A stretch of 64,000 bases of DNA from Umbilicaria muhlenbergii (GCA_000611775.1 KK106986.1:1-64000), one strand, 5' to 3'; counted from the first letter of the stretch, positions 44,398 to 56,181 are shown. The notes: generated by a model not told the origin, from the letters alone. Numbers and translations: made by a program.

Positions 44398-47300
44398 ATG
44401 CCAATCTACACCCCATCTTCAGATTCTCAAGGTGAATCTCGCAAGATGAAACTCGTTTACTTCAGCAACGAGTTTCCCCACGATGACCTACAAGATCTAT
44501 TTCGCCGGCTGCACAACCACAGCAAAGACAGACGACACCCTATCCTGGCCAGATTCATTGACGAGGCCACTTTGGCTATTCGCGATGAAGCACAGCGGTT
44601 GCCTGCCGCGCTGAACGCATTGATTCCACCTTTCGAGACAGTTTTGAACTTCGCAGACCATCCGGAACTCCGTAAAAGCCCTCTTTCTGGATCCGTAGAC
44701 GGAATATTAATCTGCATCGTCGAGCTGGCGACATTCATAGGGTACGTGATGCCCACGCTTCTCAGCGTTGCATGATTTTTTCTCATTCATACTGGCCAGA
44801 TACTATGAAAACTGTCCTGACGAATATGACTTCGATTCTGTAAACACGTGTCTCGCTGGCTTAGGCATCGGCCTATTGGCATCATCCGCAGTCTCATTAT
44901 CTCCAGCTTTGGCAGACATCCCATTTGCTGGCGCTGAAGTGGTGCGTGTTGCCTTCCGCCTCGGCGTCCTAGTAGATGAGGTATCGCAAAATTTGCAGCC
45001 GCGCGACTTGACAAGCTCGCCGGATACTTGGGCCTACGTGGTACCCGATGTCGCGGCAGCTGACGTTCAAAAAGAGCTCGACGCGATACACACTCGAGAG
45101 GTGAGTTGGATTCGATCTCGTCTATGGTATTATATTGTACCATGATTCGAACTGACTCAAACGCCAGAAAACACCAGAAACCAGTAAGGTCTTCATTAGC
45201 GCACTCAGTCAAACTTCAGTGACCGTAAGCGGCCCGCCATCAAGACTGAAGGGCATTTCCCGCAATTCGGACTTTTTCCGTGATCGCAAGTTCATCGCCT
45301 TGCCCGTGTACGGAGGCTTGTGTCATGCGAAGCATATTTACAATCAGCAGCATGTGCAGAATATTGTTCGGACAAGCTCGATGGATGTGTTAGACTCCAA
45401 ATTCCCACCTGGGATACCGATTTTTTCAACGGGCACAGGAAGACCATACCCAGCAAAGAGCGCGGGAGAATTGTTCGAACAGATCATCTCAGAACTCCTT
45501 ACCCAGGCAATTGAATGGGACAATGTTATCCAGGGCGTGATCAAACAAGCCAACCATATCGCCGCTTCCGAATGCCAGGTGCTTGTCTTTCGAATCTCTC
45601 TCCCCATCCATGACCTATTGGCAGCCCTGAAATCCGCACTCCCGCACGTCGAAAGTTCGACAGAGGACCTCGTACCGTGGATTGTCAAGAAAGCGACAGA
45701 TGAAAGAGCGCCGAGAGGGCCGATGCAATCGAAGATCGCGATCGTGGGCATGGCATGTCGGATGCCCGGAGGAGCGACAGATACCGAAAAATTCTGGGGG
45801 CTCCTGGAACATGGCCTGGATGTACATAGCAAGATACCTGCCGATCGATTCGACGTCGAGACACATTGTGATCCCACTGGAAAGAGGCTCAATACCAGCC
45901 ACACTCCCTATGGCTGCTTCATTGACGAACCTGGCTTATTTGATGCCCCGTTCTTCAACATGTCTCCTCGCGAAGCAGAACAAACCGATCCGATGCAGCG
46001 ACTGGCGTTAGTCACCGCCTACGAAGCTCTCGAGAGAGCAGGTTACGTCGCGAATCGAACACCGGCCACGAACTTGCACCGGATCGGGACATTCTATGGC
46101 CAGGCCAGTGATGATTACCGTGAAGTCAATTCAGGTCAGGAGGTCAGCACCTACTTCATCCCCGGCGGATGTCGTGCGTTCGGCCCAGGGCGCATCAATT
46201 ATTTCTTCAAATTCTCGGGACCGAGTTTTAGCATTGATACGGCATGTTCTTCAAGCTTGGCAGCAATACAGGTCTGAGATCTTGTCTTTACCCTTCAACG
46301 GCATGAAAAGGTGGTTACTAACGCATCTATCTAGGCGGCTTGTACCTCGCTCTGGAGCGGTGACGTAGACACTGTGGTGGCTGGGGGAATGAATGTCCTG
46401 ACTAATTCCGACGGGTTTGCTGGTCTCAGTCATGGCCACTTCCTTTCCAAGACGTCTAATGCATGTAAAACCTGGGACTGCGAAGCCGATGGTTACTGCC
46501 GGGCCGATGGTATTGGATCGGTCGTCATGAAAAGACTCGAGGACGCGGCAGCAGACAACGACAATATCCTCGGCGTCATCCTGGCCGCCGCGACGAATCA
46601 TTCGGCGGAGGCCGTCTCCATCACCCATCCTCACGCGGGGGCTCAATCCTATCTTTACCGGAAAGTCATGAGTAGAGCAGGAGTGGATCCCCTCGATGTC
46701 AGCTATGTCGAAATGCACGGCACTGGCACCCAAGCCGGCGATTTGACCGAGATCAAGTCGATCACCAATGTTTTTGCCCCGGTCACGAAGCGTCGCAGTT
46801 CCAAACAGCCACTTTACATTGGCGCTGTCAAGTCGAATGTTGGTCATGGAGAAGCTGCGGCTGGTGTGACGGCCTTGCTCAAAGTGCTCATGATGTTTCA
46901 GAAAAACGCAATCCCGCCACACGCCGGCATCAAGAATAGTATCAACCCTGGATTTCCCAAAGATCTGGACAAGCGAAACCTTCGCATTCCTTACGAGAAA
47001 CAACAGTGGCCTCACTCCTCCAGGGGAAAACGGATTGCTGTTGTGAACAACTTCAGCGCCGCTGGTGGCAATACGACCCTTGCGATTGAAGAAGCCCCCA
47101 TCAGAGAGACTGACGAAACAGACCCTCGCTCAACTCACGTCATCGCCGTCTCTGCCAAAAGTAAATTATCACTGAAGGGAAACCTCGAGCATTTGATTGC
47201 CTATCTGGACGTAAACCCAGACGTGTCATTGCCTAATCTCTCGTACTCGACGACCGCTCGACGGTACCACCACAATCATCGAGTCGCAATACCGGCGTCG

Positions 47301-50027
47301 GACACGGCGCAAGTGAGGAAGCAGCTCGCTTCCTACCTGGAATCCATCGACTCACACAAACCAATCCAAACGACGGGCCCACCCTCCATTGCATTCGCTT
47401 TCACGGGCCAGGGATCGTCCTATAAGTCCATGAACTTGGAGTTGTTTCACGACTCTCCATATTTCCAATCCCAGATTCTGCACTTGGACTCTCTCGCACA
47501 AGGACAGGGCTTCCCGTCGTTTATCCCGGCAATCGACGGGAGCTACCCAAAGGACCATGCGCACACACCAGTCGTCACGCAGCTTGCTCTCGCCTGTACT
47601 GAGATCGCACTCGCTCATTACTGGGGCTCCTTGGGCGTGAAGCCCAACATGGTCATCGGACACAGCTTGGGGGAGTACGCAGCCTTGCATGTAGCCGGCG
47701 TACTTTCCGCTAGCGACACGATCTTCCTCGTTGGCAAAAGAGCTCAACTGCTCGAGAAGAAGTGTCAGATTGGTAGTCACAAGATGATGGCGGTGCGCAG
47801 CTCGCTTGCCGAGATCGCACAAGGCGCCGGCGACAGGCCATACGAAGTTGCCTGTATCAATGGACCAAAAGAAACCGTGCTAAGCGGAACTCGAGAACAG
47901 ATCGATGCGCTCTCTGAAGCTTTGCAAGCGGAGGGCTACCGGTGCATTAGTCTAGACGTCGCCTTCGCTTTCCATTCGGAACAAACCGACCCTATTCTCG
48001 ACGACTTCGAGGAGATTGCCAAGAGTGGTGTCCTCTTCCAGGCGCCAAATCTGCCGGTGATATCGCCTTTACTGAGCAAAGTCATTTTCGACAACAAGAC
48101 GGTGAACGCAAGTTACGTGCGACGGGCCACTCGGGAGCCAGTCAATTTTCTCTCCGCGCTCGAGATAGCGCAGAAATTCAGCACGATCGATGAAAAGACC
48201 GTCTGGGTCGAAATTGGGCCTCATCCCGTTTGCATGGGCTTCGTCAAAGCCACCTTCCCGTCGATCAATGTCGCCGTTTCCTCGCTTCGCAAAGGCGAGG
48301 ACGGCTGGATGACGATGGCACAGAGTCTTAGTGCCCTACATTGCGCGGGCGTGGAAGTTGGCTGGAATGAATTCCACCGCCCGTTCGAAGGAGGACTTCG
48401 CCTTTTGGACCTGCCAACGTATAGTTGGAACGACAAAAATTACTGGCTCATGTACAATGGAGACTGGGCGCTTACCAAAGGTAACACTTTCTATGATGCC
48501 GAAAAAGGAGTCACGGCGGCACACGTGGCGCCTGTGCCGAAGTCGAGTCTGAGGACTTCGACTGTTCAGCAGATTATCGAGGAAAATTTCCAGGGATCAC
48601 AAGGGAACGTGGTGATGCAGTCGGACTTGATGCAGCCAGACTTCCTTGCCGCAGCTTACGGACATAAGATCAATGGGTGTGGTGTGATAACATCGGTAAG
48701 TCAATGGGACTCTATCGACTCGAAGAGGACAAAGTCGCTGATGACAATACTTCTACCTTATGTTCAGTCTATCCATGCGGACATCGCATACACCCTCGGC
48801 GAGTATCTTTACAGCAAGCTCAAGCCAGACGCCAGAAATGTCGCGATGAACGTGACCAATCTGGAAGTTCTCAAGGGTCTAGTAGCGCAGAAGAGCACCA
48901 AAACGCCTCAGCTCATCCATGTCTCCGCTTCCACTGCAGACATCCATTCGGGCATCGTCGATCTCAAATGGCACAACTTCCACTCGAACGGCACCGTCAA
49001 CGACCCTTTCGCCAGCGCCAGCATCTACTATGGTGACGCCGCTGAATGGCTCGCATCTTGGGTCCCCGCCGCTCATCTCGTTCAAGGCCGCATCGAAACC
49101 CTCGAGCAACTCGCTGAAGAAGGGAAAGCCAACCGATTCTCCCACAACATGGCCTACCGTCTCTTTGCCAACAACCTCGTCGACTACGCCAACAAATACC
49201 GCGGCATGCAGTCCGTCATCCTCCACGGATTCGAAGCCGTTGCCGATGTCGTGCTCTCGACCGACAAAGGCGGCACGTGGACCATCCCACCCTACTTCAT
49301 CGACAGCGTCGCGCATCTCGCGGGCTTCATCATGAACGTCACCGACGCCGTCGACACCAAGGCCAACTTCTGCGTTACCCCCGGCTGGCGTTCCATGCGC
49401 ATCGCGCGCCCTCTCGTCGCTGGGGGCAAATACCGCTCCTATACCAAAATGATCCCCACGCCCGAGGACCCTACCATCTACCTAGGCGATGTCTACATCC
49501 TCCAGGACACCACCATCATCGGCATGGTTGGGGGTATCCAGTTCCGCCGGTACCCGCGCATCCTCCTCAACCGCTTCTTCTCCGCCTCGGATGAGGAGGC
49601 GTCCAAACCTCATGCCGCGGCACCAGCACCAACAGCACCAGCACCAGCACCAGCACCAGCACCAGCATCGTCATCGAAGCCAGCCCCCGCCCAGGTAGCA
49701 ACAGCCCCCAAAGCCACGGTAGTCGTCCCCTCCACCCAACTCGCACCCGCAAAGTCCGTTTCCGCCGTAGCCACAAGTCCGGTTGCAGTTGAATCCGACA
49801 GCACAGCCGCCAAAGCCATCGCGCTCATAGCTAAGGAGGCGGGGCTCGAGCTCGCAGATCTTCAGGATGAAGCCAGCTTTTCAAGCTTGGGCATCGACAG
49901 CTTGATGAGTCTGGTTATTGCGGAGAAGTTTCGGGGGGAGCTGGGGGTTACGGTCGGAGGCGGTCTGTTTTTGGAGTATCCGACCATTGGCGACTTGAAG
50001 GCTTGGTTGGAAGAGTATTATAGCTAG
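44398..50027 (+). CDS. Non-reducing polyketide synthase SAT-KS-AT-PT-ACP (atrochrysone carboxylic acid synthase type)
   Basis: Exons 44398-44741, 44800-45100, 45168-46271, 46335-48695 and 48768-50027 give 1,789 residues. The last intron (72 nt) is a multiple of three without a stop; removal restores the family-typical [19 protein letters not shown]. Domains: SAT (1 to about 390), KS (about 400-820) with Cys575 in DTACSSS, His711 in MHGTGT and His754 in NVGHGE; AT (about 930-1240) with Ser1027 in GHSLGEY; PT (about 1325-1630) with His1360 and Asp1549; and one ACP with Ser1748 in LGIDSLMSL. No thioesterase follows, matching the separate beta-lactamase-type enzyme. It should build an octaketide from malonyl-CoA and set the first aldol cyclisations to atrochrysone carboxylic acid. 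The SAT motif reads GLGIG at 135-139 instead of GxCxG. An Ala/Pro-rich linker (49618-49690) precedes the ACP. An in-frame GTG-start extension at 44371 is unlikely. Confidence 0.95.
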
Positions 50028-50724
50028 GTAGAGAGGGGAAGAAGGGGGTGGCCCGGTGAGATTGACTGTTTGAAGTCATGAGGATCAAAATCGGATCGGG
50101 CCTTGATGGACCTTTGATAGACACACACAGATTGTCAATTTTGTGTTGAATTTATTCAACGGATTGACTGGAGTCCGATTGCTACGAAAAGTGGTACGAA
50201 TATAGAGGGGGGATGCCAAGCCACTAAGCAGGCGACAGTGAAAACTCAACATTTTGGTGTTTCATCGTCACTACTACTGTGTATGTATTTCGACATTGCC
50301 GTAACCCTAAACTTTCACTTGAGCTCAAAAGCTTCCCTCCACCCAGATTCACATAGAAATCTTCAACCTAATTCTCTCACTGACCTCCAACACCGCACCA
50401 TTCCGAGCTCCAGCCGCAGCCTTGCGACTCAGCCTTGGCCTCGGAATCCTTCCTTTTCATCTTCTTCTTCTCCGCGTAGTCCGAGATGTCCGGCAGTGGA
50501 AAGGTCGGCATTGGATATTCGCGATCTCCGGTTTGCGCAGCCACAGGCTTCCAAGCCCTCGGGCCTCCAACAACCAGCTCACCCGCTCATCCCTCTTCTT
50601 TCCATCTTCCAATTTTCGTTTTCCTTTTATGATTTGCCGCGTTCATATTTCTTGGTCTTTCTTTAGCCGCTCCTCAGCCCAAGCTTACCCTCGCGGAACT
50701 CCCCGCTGAGAAAAGCAAGCCGAC
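50028..50724. other. PKS 3' region and decarboxylase promoter
   Basis: About 700 bp. It contains a 30-bp fragment (50144-50173, TGTTGAATTTATTCAACGGA) matching the 5' end of the TG...CA element copies. No gene. Confidence 0.5.
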
Positions 50725-51431
50725 ATGGCCTCCGCCGCCACGCCGACCGAGATCCCAGAGCCTTCGGGCACATCAAAGAACACATTCCTCTGCCTGACCA
50801 TCTGCGGCTACCGCAAGCCCGGCATGAGCGAAGAGGACTACAGGCATCACATGACCAAGGTGTCGGCGCCGATGACGCAAGATTTGATGGTGAAGTACGG
50901 GGTTGTGCGGTGGACACAGGTGAGTAGCTAGCTAGCTGCTCAGCTTACCCCCTTGCAAACTGCTCATCTATGCGATACTTCTAACAACCAATTTCTATGC
51001 TGACAACAACCCAAAAAAAAAAAAAAGATACACAACACATCCGCCACTCGCGCGCTCATGGCGCAACTCTTCGACCCGCAGATGGCAAATGTGGCGGACT
51101 TTGACTGCTTCAGTCAGGCGGTGTTTAGAGGTGTGGACGACTATAAACGGATGAAAGAGGATCCGTGGTATAAGGAGCATTTGATGGGGGATCATGAGAA
51201 CTTTGCGGATACGAAAAGGAGCATGTAGGTTTCATATATTTCATTTACGCGGCTTCCGATTTGATCCAAGGTGGCAGTATTTAGGACAGGATGGAGAGAG
51301 GATCAGAATTAGCTGAATGAATCGGGAAAAGAAAAATGACGCTGACTTTGTTGGTGTTTAGGATGACCATTGGTTGGGTTGAGGAGTTTGTGAGGGATGG
51401 GGTGGTTGTGGATGGGATGAAGGGTCAGTAA
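50725..51431 (+). CDS. EthD-domain decarboxylase (atrochrysone carboxylic acid decarboxylase; MdpH1/AgnL1-like)
   Basis: Exons 50725-50919, 51028-51224 and 51362-51431 give 153 residues. The EthD ferredoxin-like fold is visible in [22 protein letters not shown], with the conserved His pair. [25 protein letters not shown] is followed by [11 protein letters not shown]. The third exon adds [13 protein letters not shown]. Related proteins remove the carboxyl group of atrochrysone carboxylic acid after release from the PKS; in some clusters the protein is fused to or annotated with the anthrone oxygenase (MdpH). Here the two are separate genes 25 kb apart. The first intron contains an A14 run. It lies directly downstream of the PKS on the same strand. 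Confidence 0.85.
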
Positions 51432-52067
51432 ATTTTGGTCTGTTGCGAGGGGTATGCACACTTTTGAGGTTGGATGAAAATTCTGTTATTTTTAATAGAT
51501 GTCAGTGATGATATTGAAGATGGTTCTGATCGTATTGATTCGTTTAGCTCTCTAAGTTGTGGTCTGTAACAACTTAGATAGGATGGATGATTGGTCCTAG
51601 TGGAGAACGAGGGAATGTGAGCATCATTGGAAAGACACAAATCAAGTAGACCAAGTTGATGAAGATGATGGTTGAAGATCTATAGAGAGAGTACAAAACT
51701 CTGCTATATAGGCTAGTGTGATTTACGACCAAATATAAACGAGTAAATACTTCAATACTAATTAGCTCAATCTTGTTGTATTTATTTCAGTAAAGACAGA
51801 CTTATTGCCAGAACAAAGGAGAAATTACCTAATTATAAGGTCATGGCTGAGGAGCCTGAACCCTGAAATTCACCCTGAAACTCACCCTGAAACCACCCTG
51901 ATATGCCTCTATAAGTGACAGTTAAGGCTGACAGCATGCATATTCAACAGATCTAGTATATCGAAAACCTAAAAACTATTGAGCATGCCGTGTTTTGACC
52001 ACGCGAATGCGCCAAAATGAAACCCACTTCTTCTTCATACTGTCGAGAGGTTCACTATAAGCTCGAC
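51432..52067. other. Convergent 3' intergenic region with TG...CA element copy 2
   Basis: About 640 bp between the decarboxylase and the GMC oxidoreductase. It holds the 176-bp repeat at 51774-51949 and nothing else recognisable. Confidence 0.5.
51774..51949. mobile_element. Short TG...CA element (solo LTR or similar), copy 2
   Basis: 176 bp, starting TGTTGTAT and ending TATTCAACA, flanked by AATCT and GATCT (4 of 5 identical). It is longer than the other copies because a CACCCTGAAA-type motif is repeated internally. Confidence 0.7.
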
Positions 52068-53851
52068 TTAAGCACCCAAACAGTCCGCCTGTGCTATATC
52101 CTGCGCCGCTCGATGCGCAATGGCATATACATCGGCCTGGGGGTGGCACGTTGGCGGAGTAGGCAAGGCACTCGAATCCACCACTCGAATGCCTTTCAAG
52201 CCCTTGATTCTCCAGTTGCGGTCAAGGACCGTGCCCAGTGCGACAGTGCCCAACACATGATGGAAAGACGCGGCGCCCTGCTGAATTGCTTCCCAGATTT
52301 GCGCATCCGTCGTCACGTTCGGGCCTGGAAAGATCTCCCGCACGATCAGCGGCTTCACGTCGTCGGATTGCAGGATCGAGCGGAGCTCTTTGTATGCGTA
52401 CATGATGGCCGCTTTGTCGCTTGCGGAGCCGTAATAGTTGGAGTAGATGAGAGGAGGGTCCCGGTAGTCCGAGGAGTTGAGGGTAAGGTAGCCTGCTGCT
52501 TCCGGCTGCACGAGGGTTGCCCACGCAGCCACGATGCTGACGTTCGGCGCAGGTTGGAGGAAAGGTGCAGTGCCGTATTCGTACAAGACCTGTGGTCGGT
52601 CCTGAGGGATTGAGGGGTAATAGGAGTCGTTCCCTTCTTTGAACACGGAATCTGGTATGCGAGCACAACCGAATACTGCGCCGTTGTTCCATCCGAGTGG
52701 GCCAGATGCATTGGCCGCATATTCAGCCTGCGCCAAAGCTCTCTCCGTAGCGTTATCGGACCATTGCCAGACGGTTTCAACGTTACTCGTTACCTCGACT
52801 TCAATAGCGGAATAGTGGTGATCATACAGATTGGACCCAATGTCGGGAATATCTGCGACGACCGGGATATTGAGCGCTGACAATTTGGCCTTCGGTCCAA
52901 CACCAGACAGCATGAGTAATTTAGGACTATTGATTGCCCCTGCGCTGAGAATGATCTCCTTCGCGCTAATCGTATACGTTTGATTGTTCAAAGTGTTGAT
53001 ATAAGTCACGTTCCGAGCGGTGTCGTTCGAGAAACCAATGCGCTGGACCCAGGCATTGTGGATTAACTGTACGTTTGGCCGATTCCCCATTTGCCAGCCA
53101 AAGGTGTTGAGGGCGTAGGATCTAGTGCGATTGGAGACGCGGATAGTGTCCAGGCCTAACTCAACACCGATTCCGGTGCCGTCGGTCAAGTCTACCTGTT
53201 GCAGGTCGAGTTCGGATTGCAACGCTTGGGCAAAGGGCAGGTCGAACCCAGTCAGGCCGCTTGAGCGGCTGACTTCCAATGGCCCATCTCCATAAACGCT
53301 GGTGTTCACCACTTCGCTATAATTCGCGGGTTGATATGTGTAGTGGGCAGTTGCCTTGAAATTCTGGAGCAGCGAATCCCAAGCGAGGTTATCATTTCCA
53401 GAGATTTTTGCCCATTCGTCGAAGACTGACGATGCGCCACGGCAGTAAATCATAGCATTGACGGCGCTCCCACCTCCGAAGACGCGGCCCTGCCACAAAT
53501 TGGGGGTCTGGCCTCCCAGGTTGGGATCTGGCTGTGAATTGTATTCCCACAGGTACGGTAGCACCTCTATAAAATACGCGGGTACTAGGTCTCCGTCAGC
53601 AGAATCCTCTGCATCTCTTGATGCATCTGTGAACTACCATTGATCACGCTCTCATCACTGCCATCGGGTCCAGCTTCAAGAAGAGTGACATTGACGTTGG
53701 GATTCCGAGACAGCTGTTCGGCAAGTACAAAGCCTGCTGGTCCTCCGCCAACGATCACGTAGTCAACGCTTCCGGCTAGTTCTTTTGCTGCCCCTGAAGA
53801 TACGGCTGCTAGGGCGAGCAAGCATTTAAGCAAAAGACGATTGCGTGTCAT
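52068..53851 (-). CDS. Secreted GMC-family FAD oxidoreductase
   Basis: Exon 1 (53638-53851) and exon 2 (52068-53584), separated by a 53-nt intron, give 576 residues. A signal peptide is clear (MTRNRLLLKCLLALAAVSSG). The FAD-binding loop is VDYVIVGGGPAGFVLAEQLS, with an acidic end LLEAGPDG. The GMC signature around WQGRVFGGGSAVNAMIYCRG and the second pattern ILSAGAINSPKLLMLSGVG are intact. The C-terminal active-site region has FHHVLGTVALG and DSSALPTPPTCHPQADVYAIA. Several Asn-x-Ser/Thr sites support secretion. Family members oxidise alcohols or choline and glucose-type substrates; related cluster enzymes (e.g. patulin PatE) act on late intermediates. A candidate AflR-type site lies 402 bp upstream, so it may belong to the cluster. 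Confidence 0.9.
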
Positions 53852-54252
53852 GTTCCCCCAATTTGGCGTTAGGTATTCTAAAACAAAGATGTGTCAAACG
53901 AACGATCTGGGAAGATGGAGAATAAAAAAGATGGATCTTGGATGATGGGAGATGGAGCAAGGTACGTCAAAGTGAGAGATTTGCGGACGCAGAGGCTTTT
54001 GTAGTTTTCCACGTACCTCTACAAGCTGACCGACAACGGTCGTTGGCCGGTCCAAAGGAAAGATCATCTCCGTGATTCGCTTGCAACGGAGGTGCCATAG
54101 TTCCATTAGGCTTCCTGCCATGATAGCCCGAGATCCTTCACATGATTCCACGTTGCAGCGACCAAGATCCTTTGCATAACCCACGTGGCGGCAATGTAGG
54201 AACCCGAGGACCCTATATTTGGAAAGATGCCTCATGGCAATGCTTCGTGTCA

Positions 54253-54263
54253 TCGAACGCCGA
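54253..54263. promoter_or_regulatory. Candidate AflR-type binding site TCG-N5-CGA
   Basis: TCGAACGCCGA, 402 bp upstream of the GMC oxidoreductase start. Confidence 0.4.
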
Positions 54264-54756
54264 TCACACTTCAATCGGAATCCGGCCATGGAGGTCAGGA
54301 AAGGGAGAGGTGATATAAGCGCTAGTGATCCTTAAGGCAAACCAATTTGTAGCCACGGAAGTTACCTTCTCCAGGATACTCGAGTTCTTCTCGCATGGCG
54401 ATAACAAGCGGCTTATCTCAGGGCCGTCAGACGTCAGCGTCCAAGCCAGGCCCGACTTGGTAGGGTGTAAGCCACGGGCTGCACTGTCGCCACACCAAAC
54501 TTTAGGCGCAGGAGGATGGCCGCCGTGCTCAATTAACTGCCTAGACGGGTTTAGTTAACGAGTGCGGGAGTGGAAGGAGAATTGAGGTCAATATCAGGGA
54601 TTCAGAGGTAAAAAAGACAAGCGTATAGCAGGCTTTAACATATCAAAGGCATCATCTTTATGCAAGCCTCAGCTTTTCTCGCCCCTGAGAATGTCAACAT
54701 TTTGGTAAAGCGCTTGAAGCGCTTTCACCTTTAATCATCCTCCTCTTTCTTCCCTG

Positions 54757-54795
54757 AAGGACCTCCTCCTCCTCCTCTGCCTCCTCCTCCTCATC
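54757..54795. repeat. CCT trinucleotide microsatellite
   Basis: Interrupted run of CCTCCTCCT units. Confidence 0.8.
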
Positions 54796-55454
54796 AGCTG
54801 TCATGTGAGGGGTGAGGGGTGAGGTCAGTGGTGACGGCGGCAGCAAGGGTGACGGCAGCGAGTTTGAGATCTCTGTAAGCCTGTTAGTCAGGTGCTTATA
54901 AATTGTATTACCTACATGTTGAACGGCCAAAATGGGGCGTTCAAAACGGCTGAAATACGAGGCTGAAAAACAAGTGCAAAAAATTGAGGTGCTGTGGTGA
55001 CGCCAGCTGCCTAGCAAAGTCTAGTTTCCACTAGTAATTTAATATGTAAACGGGCTGGCTCCGCCTGGCCAGGTGGCGCCGAGTAGCCGAGTTGGTTTCG
55101 GTGTGGACGCCGCCGTCTGACGGCCCCGAGACAAGCCGGATGACAAGGAAGGCTTGAGCGAGCGTTTGGTGGGCGAGGAGTTTTCGGCGGGTGAATCCTT
55201 TCGGGCGCGGCCTTTTGCGAATAAGAATTTGCTTGTGTTGTTTGGTGGAGGGATTGCGGCTTGGCATTTACGGTGGTGGGAGTGGAGTGTGATTTGGTTC
55301 GTGGCGTATTCTTTTCCCTTCTGGCGGTGCTGGTGATGGGGATCTTATGGATTGAGAGGAGGATATGTTCGGATGGGTTATGTACCCATCCATGGATAAA
55401 GAGCTTTTTTTTACAAATGAACTGCATATCTTGATGAACTGATGAGCTAGTTCT

Positions 55455-55608
55455 TGTTGAATTTATTCAATGGATTGACTTATTTTGTAGAACAAAGGAG
55501 GAATCGCCTAATTATAAAGGCCATGGCTGAGGAGCCTAAACCCCGAAATTCACCCGATATACGCCGGGTATATGCGACGACCGAGGCCGACAGCGTGCAT
55601 ATTCAACA
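55455..55608. mobile_element. Short TG...CA element (solo LTR or similar), copy 3
   Basis: 154 bp, starting TGTTGAATTTATTC and ending CATATTCAACA, flanked by GTTCT and ATTCT (4 of 5 identical). The outer 8 bp (TGTTGAAT/ATTCAACA) are perfect inverted repeats. The interior has CTAATTATAAAGGCCATGGC and GAGGCCGACAGCGTGCATA as in the other copies. Confidence 0.75.
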
Positions 55609-55734
55609 ATTCTAATGCGTCATGATAGTCTATCTCTGCGACGCACAAAGACTTGCAACACTGACCTAAGCTTCAGAACTCAACTTAAATCCGTCCTGTG
55701 TTTGATCTGAAAAGCATGCAGCGTAATAAAAAAA

Positions 55735-56181
55735 CTAACGTCGATCTGATATGAAATCAGGCGCCGACAGGTAAAGACCCGACGCGTTACACTTACCGCA
55801 ACCAGGCTTTGTCTGATAAGTTGACTTCGGGTTCACTTGACATGTCGTCAGGGTATCCTTCGACTGCTGGTTGGACGTCTCGCCCTCATAGTGCGCGCTG
55901 TAGGCCACTTCTATCAAGGAAGCAAAGAAATCCTTCTTTCTGATTGGATAGTTCATGCATCGTTTTATTCCCTCTCCCATGAGAATCATATTCTCTTTCG
56001 CCACAAAAGCCAATCCAGCTTTAAATGCAGTCATGAGGAGATCAGCAATATCGCCGCTTACACAAAGGGTTTCACTGACTTGGTTGAGGCTATTAAACAG
56101 AAGATGTAAAACCCAAGTAATTATGTTTTTTACAGTAAGCTTCAGAGTAAGACGCATTTCAAAGGGGCGAAATCTACTCAT
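55735..56181 (-). CDS. Hypothetical ORF, 148 codons, family not recognised
   Basis: Open from a Met at 56181 to a stop at 55735, with eight Cys, several in the C-terminal half (LTTCQVNP, KPGCGKCNASG). The middle (DLLMTAFKAGLAFVAKENMI) looks protein-like. No signal peptide, no domain I can name, and no obvious introns. The surrounding DNA is otherwise empty. It may be an exon of a larger decayed gene or an accidental ORF. Confidence 0.25.
   Translation of the reverse strand: MSRFRPFEMRLTLKLTVKNIITWVLHLLFNSLNQVSETLCVSGDIADLLMTAFKAGLAFVAKENMILMGEGIKRCMNYPIRKKDFFASLIEVAYSAHYEGETSNQQSKDTLTTCQVNPKSTYQTKPGCGKCNASGLYLSAPDFISDRR

Noticed and set aside
48879-49335. Long ORFs on both strands within the PKS
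   Set aside because: Out-of-frame shadows of the PT domain caused by GC-rich codon usage.
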